A DNA stretch of 64,000 nt from Viola odorata (taxonomy: Eukaryota; Streptophyta; Magnoliopsida; Malpighiales; Violaceae): contig OY829538.1 in NCBI GenBank assembly GCA_963691705.1, forward strand, positions 19,990,443-20,054,442, given 5' to 3'. Below the pieces are notes generated by a model, which was not told the origin of the DNA, searched no databases, and was given only the letters and a program-made list of their open reading frames with translations. Positions 56,891-64,000 of the stretch are shown here, piece after piece. The stretch's first letter is position 1; the number at the start of each line of letters is the position of its first letter. The position numbers and the translations under genes are program-made.

Positions 56891-57261
56891 GGAAAACGGC
56901 TCGGGGCCGAGTTACAAGGATCAAAAGGCTGGGCGCCTCCGAAGAGCTTCGGAGACCGATTTGGGTTAGGATACCAACCCAGCAAGGCCGATTTCACCAG
57001 GATTGCCCAAGAAAAGAAAGAAAAGCAGCTGGCTAAGCTATTTGGACGTTCTGCGCTAGAGGGCAAAATGTCAATCCCCCATATCAGAACCACATTTCCC
57101 TTCGCCGCTGAAACCATCAATGAAAATCCAATCAGGGTATCAGACCTCCGTATCTGCACTCTAGGAGAAGAAGGATCGTCGCCTGGTTCAGTCATTTTCG
57201 TTAAGAAGTCAGGGGAGTCTGTGTGCAACTGGACCATCACCATGCTTCCGGATGTCTCTCC
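56891..57261 (+). pseudogene. Protease-to-RT linker exon of the Ogre-like element
   Basis: The same frame as protease after one TGA: KSFGDRFGLGYQPSKADF, RIAQEKKEKQLAKLFGR, SVCNWTITMLPDVSP. The G-patch-like GLGYQ and the NWT segment are typical of this linker in Tat elements. It ends at the proposed donor GTAATT (57262). Confidence 0.6.
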
Positions 57262-57411
57262 GTAATTTCTCATTTTGAAAAATATATATGTTTTTGGCTC
57301 GTTTTCTTACGAAAACATTTTTGTAGGGACTCCTGTTCCCTTTTGTTAAAAATCAATATATATGCAAATTTTCATTTTACGCATCTCTTTTTTTCGCACT
57401 TTTAATTTCAG
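57262..57411 (+). other. Proposed Ogre intron (150 nt) between protease and RT
   Basis: GTAATTTCTC donor, T-rich interior and TTTTAATTTCAG acceptor. Joining 57261 to 57412 restores a codon and continues in frame into MSVGSDCLDKTYVF. An intron at this position is a known Ogre feature. Confidence 0.65.
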
Positions 57412-58620
57412 GATGAGTGTTGGTTCGGATTGTCTTGATAAAACCTATGTCTTTACTGGCGAAGAAATCGTCGCTACAATTGAAGACAAGGCCGAAGTCT
57501 CCGACGAACTGACCCGTTTACTAGAAAGTTCAGAAAAGGAAATAACCCCTCATCGGGAGGAATTGGACGAAGTAAACTTGGGGGCAAGCAACGAGAATCA
57601 AAAACTGGTCAAGATCGGAACTACCCTGGATACGACTCAGAGAGAAAGGTTGATTTCTCTCCTCAAGGACTACTCCGATGTATTCGCATGGTCATACGCC
57701 GACATGCCAGGTCTTGATCCCGGGATAGTTGAACATCGTATTCCGTTAAAACCTGAGTTTAAGCCTGTCAAGCAAAAACTTCGGAGGATGCATCCAGACA
57801 TCCTTCTGAAAATCAAAGAAGAAGTTACCAAGCAACTAGACGCAGGTTTTTGAGAGTTGCCGAGTACCCAGAATAGATCGCCAACATAGTACTAGTGCCT
57901 AAGAAAGATGGGAAGTTTCGCATGTGCGTGGACTTTCGGGATCTCAATCGAGCTAGCCCTAAGGACGACTTCCCTCTTCCCCATATCGACATCTTGGTAG
58001 ATAGTGCCGCCAGAAATGACATGTTCTCTTTCATGGACGGATTCTCGAGGTACAATCAGATCAAGATGGCACCCAAGCACAGTGAAAAGACGACCTTCAT
58101 CACGCCCTGGGGAACCTTCTGCTACAAAGTGATGCCCTTCGGATTAAAAAATGCAGGGGCCACATACCAACGTGCTGCCGTCACCCTTTTCCATGACATG
58201 ATGCATAAAGAATTGGAAATATATGTCGACGACATGATAGCCAAATCTCACGGCACGCAAGATCATGTAGACATCCTGAGAAAGGTGTTTGAAAGGTTGA
58301 GGTAATTTCGACTATGGCTAAACCCAGCTAAGTGTACCTTCGGAGTGACTTCCGGGAAGTTGTTAGGATTCATCGTCAGCAACAAAGGCATAGAAGTGGA
58401 TCCTGATAAGATAAAAGCAATTCAAGAGTTGCTCGCTCCCAGCACCGAAACAGAAGTGCGAAGCTTCTTAGGACGCATCAACTACATCGCTCGCTTTATC
58501 AGCCAGTTAATGCTTACTTGCGAGCCGATGTTCAAAATGCTAAGGAAGCACGGAGATGCAGAATGGGACGAAGACTGCCAGGAAGCCTTCGAGAAAATCA
58601 AGACATATCTGCCAAACCCA
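57412..58620 (+). pseudogene. Ogre-like reverse transcriptase
   Basis: LKDYSDVFAWSYADMPGLDP and HRIPLKPEFKPVKQKLRRMH precede the RT core: KKDGKFRMCVDFRDLNRASP, DMFSFMDGFSRYNQIKM, PFGLKNAGATYQRA and the catalytic YVDDMIAKS. It continues to GRINYIARFISQLM. Lesions are a one-base deletion near 57850 (AGF), a TAG in place of Trp at about 57877 and a TAA at 58303-58305. It would copy element RNA to DNA; this copy is inactive. Confidence 0.85.
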
Positions 58621-59030
58621 CCGGTACTAGTTCCTCCGACGCCAGGACGTCCCTTGCTCATGTACATGACAGTCACGGCTAGCGCCATGGGTTGCATTTT
58701 GGGACAGCACGACGAGTCCGGAAGGCGTGAACAAGCCATCTATTACCTCAGTAAAAAATTCAACGAATGTGAGATGCGTTACTCTATGTTGGAACGAACT
58801 TGTTGCGCCCTAGCATGGTGCGCCCGAAGGCTCCGGCAGTACATGTTGTATTACACGACTTGGCTAATCTCTCGCATGGATCCCTTGAAATACATCTTTG
58901 AAAAGTCGTACCTGTCAAGTCGCATTTGTAGATGGCAAGTCTTATTAGCTGAGCACGAGATCATCTATGTGACTCGGAAAGTGGTTAAAGCAAGCGCCCT
59001 CGCCGATCACTTGGCTGATCATGCCTCGGA
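58621..59030 (+). pseudogene. Ogre-like first RNase H domain
   Basis: RPLLMYMTVTASAMGCILGQ, AIYYLSKKFNECEMRYSMLE, DPLKYIFEKSYLSSRICRWQ and KASALADHLADHA form the standard gypsy RNase H. The frame is uninterrupted from 58345 to 60606, but RT upstream of it is broken. Confidence 0.8.
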
Positions 59031-59099
59031 CGAGTATGAGTCGTTGAGCTTCGACTTCCCCGATGAGGACATCATAATGATTGAAGATGAGATCACAGA

Positions 59100-59510
59100 A
59101 GATCTCCGAGAAGACGATTGGTGGACCATGTTCTTCGACGGTGCGGTGAACCTCTTGGGCAAGGGAGTGGGAGCCGTGGTCATAGCCCCAGATGACCGTC
59201 AATTCCCCATAGCATGCAAATTGAACTTCCCGTGCACCAATAACGTCACCGAGTATGAGGCATGCATCAGCGGTCTGACAGCAGCCATCGACTTAAAAGT
59301 AAAGAAGCTCCGAATCTTTGGTGATTCAGCACTTGTCATCTATCAAGCCCAGGATCTATGGCAGACACGGGATTCCAAGCTCATCCCTTATCAAAGGCTA
59401 CTCACCCAACTCGCACGGGAATTCGAGGAAACCGAATTTGACCGAGTCGACAGAGAAAAGAACCGCTTCGCAGACGCATTAGCCACGTTGGTCTCAATGT
59501 TTAAGTTAGA
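59100..59510 (+). pseudogene. Ogre-like second (archaeal-type) RNase H domain
   Basis: WWTMFFDGAVNLLGKGVGAV, NNVTEYEACISGLTAAIDLK, RIFGDSALVIYQAQDLW and REKNRFADALATLVSM carry the catalytic Asp, Glu, Asp and final Asp positions of this domain, which marks the Tat lineage. Confidence 0.8.
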
Positions 59511-59599
59511 ATGCGGAGTAATGCTCCAACCATTGAGAGTGGAAGTAAAGGAAACTCCGGCATGTTGTGTCGCCTTAGAAGAGGAACCTGACGGCAAGC

Positions 59600-60834
59600 C
59601 GTGGTTCTACGACTTAGTACAGTTCATCAGAAACCGGGAGTACCCACCGGGGGCAAGCCGGGTTAGCAAAAAGACCCTTCAGCGCTTAGCACTAGACTTC
59701 TACCTCGACGATGAGGTTTTATATAAAAGGAGAGCGGATGGAGCTTTGCTTCGCTGCGTCACCATGGCCGAGGCAAAGAGAATCATAGCAGAGATCCACG
59801 AAGGGGTCTGTTCCACACACGCAAATGGGCATATGATGGCCAGACAAATAATGAGGCAAGGGTATTTTTGGCTCACCATCGAACGAGATTGCATCAGCTA
59901 CTTCCGGAAGTGCCACAAATGTCAAATCTACGCGGACCATCTCCATGTCCCTCCAGCCCCTCTCTTCAGCATGACATCGCCTTGGCCTTTCGCGATGTGG
60001 GGAATCGACATCATCGGCCAAATTCATCCAACAGCCTCTAATGGCCATCGCTTCATCCTCGTAGAAATTGACTACTTCACCAAATGGGTAGAGGCCGCCT
60101 CTTACTCCAGCATCACTCAGAAAATGACCATGCAATTCATTGAGAGAAATATCATTTGCCATCACGGAGTCCCAGAGACCATCATCACGGACAACGACAC
60201 CAATCTCAACGGAAAAATGATCGACGATCTTTGCCAACGTTGGAAGGTGAAACACTGGAACTCGTCACCATATCGACCAAAGATGAATGGCGCAGTCGAA
60301 GCAGCAAACAAGAACCTGAAGAGGATCATCCAAAAGATGGTAATCACGCACAAAGATTGGCATGACATGCTTCCCTTCGCACTACATGCTTACCGGATAG
60401 CAACCCGTACATCCACAGGGGCAACTCCCTACTCATTAGTTTACGGCATGGAAGCCGTAATTCCCCTTGAGGTAGAAATCCCTTCTCTCAGAATCTTGGC
60501 AGAATCTGAAGTAGAAGAATCAGATTGGGCGAGAGTGAGGTACGAGCAGCTGAACCTCCTTCCCGAAAAGCGCTTGGGCGCTATCTGCCATGCGCAATTA
60601 TATTAGCAAAGAATGGCCAACGCTTATAACAAGAAAGTACGACCTCGCAAATTCGAGGTTGGGGACTTAGTGCTGAAGAAAATTCTCCCTCATCAGGAGG
60701 CCAGTCAAGGAAAGTGGGCCCCAAGGTACGAGGGCCCGTATCTGGTCAAAAGTGCATTCTCAGGGGGTGCCCTAATGCTAACCAACATGGATAGAGACGA
60801 TGCAGTCAAGAGATACTTCGCCTGAAGCATCGTG
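59600..60834 (+). pseudogene. Ogre-like integrase
   Basis: Zinc-binding HEGVCSTHANG...CHKCQIYAD, catalytic core GIDIIGQIH (Asp), IITDNDTNLNGK (Asp) and PYRPKMNGAVEAANKNL (Glu), C-terminal FEVGDLVLKKILPHQ and APRYEGPYLVKSAFSGGAL. A TAG at 60604-60606 separates the C-terminal part. NDTNLNG replaces the usual NGTNFNG. Confidence 0.85.
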
Positions 60835-62370
60835 GACAGAGCGTCCGGTCAGCCAAAGACATAGAATTTTATCATGACAATCTAGCACAAACATTTGTCC
60901 TGAAATTAATAAAATAAGTTTTTCAGGAGATGCTCATTATTTTAAATTTTTTTGTTGTCCCCTTCTTTTTCTTAAAATTTGTGAGATGACAAAAGGAGGC
61001 ATGGCATGGATGGATCCCCAGGAGTAGCTCGGGACGTAAGATGCGTCACTAACGCCACTAATCAATCTTTAGTTTTGCAGGGACGTAAGGTCTCACGCCT
61101 CAGCTCGTCATCACGATAGAACCAGAGAGTTCCGCTCGTAGGAGCTGTTGAATTGCCGCAGCAGGCCACCTTCAAGAGCGAATCAGGAAAGATTTTAAGA
61201 CAAACCATCACCATCTAAAGCGAAATTTCTTTTCCCTGCAGTACTACCAGCAAAACCAGCATCGCAAACAACCGGTCTCAAAGGACTAAATGCTGGACCA
61301 AAGTCACAAAGCCCATCCTACGCCGGCCGAGCTGTCGGAACACTAGCAACGTCGGCTCCCATCTCCGTTCACCTATTCGGAGGAGCTCATCACCAAAACG
61401 TCATGGTCGCCCAGCACACCCTTGCAAGCAGCAACTCCTGGAAAAAGCACGACAGAAAGATGTCCCCCTAGAACTACCGTCAACATACTCAATGCGGTCT
61501 TGTTCAAGCAGTATCCCAACCTCCGCACCATGATCAACACGGTGAAGATCAATCCTTTAATTGAGGGACAGCCAGGCTGCGAGTGTCACCCACGCCAAGG
61601 CAAGAGCTACGACAAAGCATTTAACAACAAAGCCATCATCAACCAACATCCGACACAAGTCACACTCAGTGGCCCACGAATTGCCCGTCCAAAAGGGAGA
61701 GCTTAAAACTTATCAATCACATTACTTTTGTTAAAAATTGTCTTGCATTTACTCCTCATTTGTGCTTGCCATATCTTTTTCAGGGACTGAGTCACCCCCA
61801 TTTGTTGCCTACAGAGGAACGGTAAGCATATACCCTTGCGGCCCTGCTGCACATCTCGGAGACAGAGGATTTCCCCTTTACCCCCGAGCAATCACGAAGC
61901 CCATGAACGAAGGTCTAGCAAGAACCGGTAAGCAAAGGGACCAAATGCGGATCTCATCATCCCTTCAACCTGGATCGGCGGTTCCCGTGAAGCAGCTGAA
62001 AAAGAAACCAATCAACGCATCTAAGCAAGGCGTTCCGGGGCTGGGACCACGTCATAGGCACCCTCGAAAAGCCGAGTTAAAGGAAGGGAGAATCCCTGAA
62101 CTTATCTCAGTTTTGTTTTCAAATTAATTTCCCTTTCCGTTTTCCCCTCTGCATCTCACAGGGATGGGAAGCATCTCGCTGTCATCCGCATGGAGCTTGT
62201 GGAAGACGCCCGCGCAGCCCCGCCGCGCAGTTCAGGGGAGTCCCTCTTTCTTTTCCCTTTATTTAAATTTGTTTTTATTCCTGCTTGCTTTGTTAGCTTT
62301 AAGTCGAGTACGGTCGTCAATACCACTGGGGGGCCACCTTAGGTTCTCGTTAAAACGTTGCAAATAAGTC
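60835..62370. other. Ogre-like 3' region, non-coding or unrecognised
   Basis: GC-moderate sequence with two medium plus frames (61422-61706, 61738-62127) that match no family I know. TTTGGGCAGGGAC-like phrases recur, and GTAAGG/TTTTGCAG splice-like motifs near 61070-61090 could belong to another intron. No gene is claimed. Confidence 0.4.
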
Positions 62371-62379
62371 ATCCCCCAC

Positions 62380-62605
62380 ATTCTAGCAATCACACGTTTA
62401 GCAATCAAACCATCTGGCAATCAAACATCTAGCAATCAAATGTCTAGCAATCAAACCATCTAGCAATCAAACGTCCAACAATCAAACCATCTAGCAATCA
62501 AGCCATCTAGCAATCAAACATCTAGCAATCAAACATCCAGCAATCAAACATCCAGCAATCAAACATCCAGCAATCAAACCCTCTAGCAATCGAACCACCA
62601 ATCAG
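62380..62605 (+). repeat. ~16-bp tandem repeat, about 14 units
   Basis: CTAGCAATCAAACATC-type units with single-base variants, in the Ogre-like 3' region. Confidence 0.85.
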
Positions 62606-63230
62606 TCAAAAATAAAAAATCAATCAAAAATCCCTCTTTAGCCCGGCTCAAACAAAAGCATACTACTCTCATAAGCATTTTCATGCATCGCATAGGTTAG
62701 GAATATTTAATCCCTCTGTTAACTCCAGCATCTATCCAAATTACGTGCTATGCATGATATTACCTGTTTGCTCTTATATCCGCGGTTTGCTCCGACGTAA
62801 GCAGTCATAGACAAATCCCGGTAAGCATCTTTGAGCCATCACGCCTTATCCTTCATGAGTGTAAGAGCCTGACTAGGTACTAGTTAAGTTCGCATAATAT
62901 CCAGGGTACATGCGCCATTAGACATGGGATAGTTATAAAGTGACATGGGACTTTTACGATTTTCTCCACTTTTTTCGTTTTTTCCCTCTTTCCACCATAT
63001 ATGTCATCACTTCCCAAACCGTCAATATCACTCATACCCCGGGAGCCAAAGAGCAGTTTCAACTAAAATTGCCAGCCGGAAGTAAAAGCACGTCGAGTCC
63101 AAGAGCACGATGAAGGAGACGGAAAAGGTCACTAGGAGATTGCTAAGGACCATCAACGAAGAAGCAGCAACGACGAAGGCCGAGGCCTCAAGACAGAAGG
63201 GGAAAAGATCAAGATGAAGGTTGTGCTTGC
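62606..63230. other. Ogre-like 3' region, no feature recognised
   Basis: No frame, no repeat of note. Confidence 0.4.
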
Positions 63231-63256
63231 TCTGCTCTGTTGCATTTCAAATCAAA

Positions 63257-63372
63257 TCAAAAAGGGGAGGGATAAAAAAAAATTATATTAATAAAAAAAA
63301 AGGGGAAAATGAGAGGAAAAAAGAACAAAGAGAGAAGGGAAAAAGGAAAAGAAAAGAAAAGAAAGAAAATGC
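63257..63372 (+). repeat. Long purine-rich tract
   Basis: A run of A/G-rich sequence with AAAAAAGGGGAAAATGAGAG and (AAAGG)n-like parts. It could be a polypurine-like region, but it is not followed directly by an LTR start. Confidence 0.5.
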
Positions 63373-63420
63373 TCAGAGACCTTCGAAGAATACAAACAAT
63401 CGAAGAGCCAAAGCAATCAC

Positions 63421-63640
63421 AGCCCGGGGACAACTCAATTCGAGAAATCTCGAAGAAAACTTTCCCCAGCGAACTCGAGTAAAAAGGCCCAAGGCCAACT
63501 CGAGAAATCTCAAAGCATCCTTCCCCAGTAAAGTCAAGCAAAAGAGGCCCAAGGCCAACTCAAGAAACCTCAAAGCAAGCATCCCTAGTGAGAACCCGAG
63601 AAGAGAAAGGGGCCCCAGGCCAACTCAAGTAGTGAGGCGC
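63421..63640 (+). repeat. ~60-66-bp tandem repeat, three to four units
   Basis: GCCCAAGGCCAACTCGAGAA, AATCTCAAAGCA and TCCCCAGT recur with changes; CCCCAGCA variants continue to about 63770. Confidence 0.75.
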
Positions 63641-64000
63641 AAAAGGAACAACGACGACACTCCCCAATGAAGACTCAAGAAAAGGGCCCCTGGCCACACG
63701 GAAAGCACCCCCAGCAAGGATCCCAGAGCTCACGCACTCTGTCAAGCAAGCATCCCCAGCAAAAAGTGAAAGAGCTCGCACACCCCGCCCCCATCAGGGC
63801 CAATCAGCAAAACATCACTCATCAAAAGCCTTCCAACTCCCATAATCTTTCCCAAAACAAACTCCTTTCCGGACTTTTCATGTCCTTTCATTCTTTTCCA
63901 TAAAATTCTCATCGATTATTAGCATACCCATGCATGTGCATCTTCATTTGAAGTATATTCACTCGGATTGACATTGCGAACTGTAAATTATGTATCATGT

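Larger units (their letters stand above)
46263..64000 (+). mobile_element. Ogre-like (Tat lineage) gypsy element, 3' end outside window
   Basis: A long 5' LTR, a primer site just after it, an extra ORF1 before gag, gag-protease, an intron between protease and RT, two RNase H domains before integrase, and a repeat-rich 3' region: together the hallmarks of Ogre elements. At least 17.7 kb is present. Nonsense and frameshift lesions are spread through all genes, so the copy is defective. Confidence 0.85.

Noticed and set aside
63221..63670. 149-codon Lys/Arg/Asn-rich plus frame near the right edge
   Set aside because: Arises from the purine tract and the ~63-bp repeats; repeated sequence, no start context, no domain.

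Overview
The window is nuclear DNA of a flowering plant, most likely a eudicot. The evidence is spliced genes with GT-AG introns, an AP2/ERF 'Soloist' gene (Arabidopsis At4g13040 type), a phytocyanin exon, plant Tat-lineage LTR retrotransposons, a plant mariner-like element and Stowaway MITEs. I cannot name the species. Only one host gene looks intact; most of the rest is nested transposable elements.

Layout. 1-5956 is the 3' part of a Tat/Retand-like gypsy element (called R1 here), with antisense genes A, B, C and D and a 3' LTR at 5366-5956. It sits inside a relative, R2 (5957-7383, LTR from 6932). 7384-11200 is AT-rich intergenic DNA with a Stowaway-like MITE (8932-9181). About 11200-16700 is the Soloist gene: a 5'UTR intron and six coding exons giving 233 aa. 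17766-24884 is a copia composite with one truncated and two full LTRs, a captured gag fragment and near-matching outer flanks (ATGGT/ATGGC). 25085-25443 is an inverted piece of an Ogre-like LTR. 25812-26164 is a frameshifted phytocyanin last exon.

26443-44249 is a mariner-like element (MLE) with TA flanks and matching TIRs. A complete 12.4 kb Retand-like element (R3, 28175-40610, target duplication ATGAT) splits its DD39D transposase. R3 has lost protease and reverse transcriptase, so its gag fragment runs directly into the plant-type second RNase H, but it keeps integrase, a tandem-repeat block and antisense genes A-D. Beyond the transposase the MLE carries two small coiled-coil-like genes (41780-42142, 42496-42852) and an acidic gene with EAR-type repressor motifs (43462-43920, minus). 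44252-46262 is intergenic, with a Stowaway MITE and a 314-bp tandem duplication. From 46263 to the window end is an Ogre-like element: a 3.57 kb repeat-rich 5' LTR, a primer site, a long leader hairpin, ORF1 (DUF7745 type), gag-protease, an in-frame 150-nt intron, RT, RNase H, second RNase H, integrase and a repetitive 3' region. Its 3' LTR lies outside the window.

How it fits together. The point that best deserves follow-up is a ~120-residue protein family encoded both by the Class II MLE (two tandem sense genes) and, antisense, by the Class I Retand-like elements (gene D). In the retroelements the gene D cassette is bracketed by direct repeats of the sequence that precedes the 3' LTR, as if it had been added as a unit. 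Antisense genes A and B carry introns that are readable only on the antisense strand, which implies their own transcription. All function statements for these accessory genes are inference.
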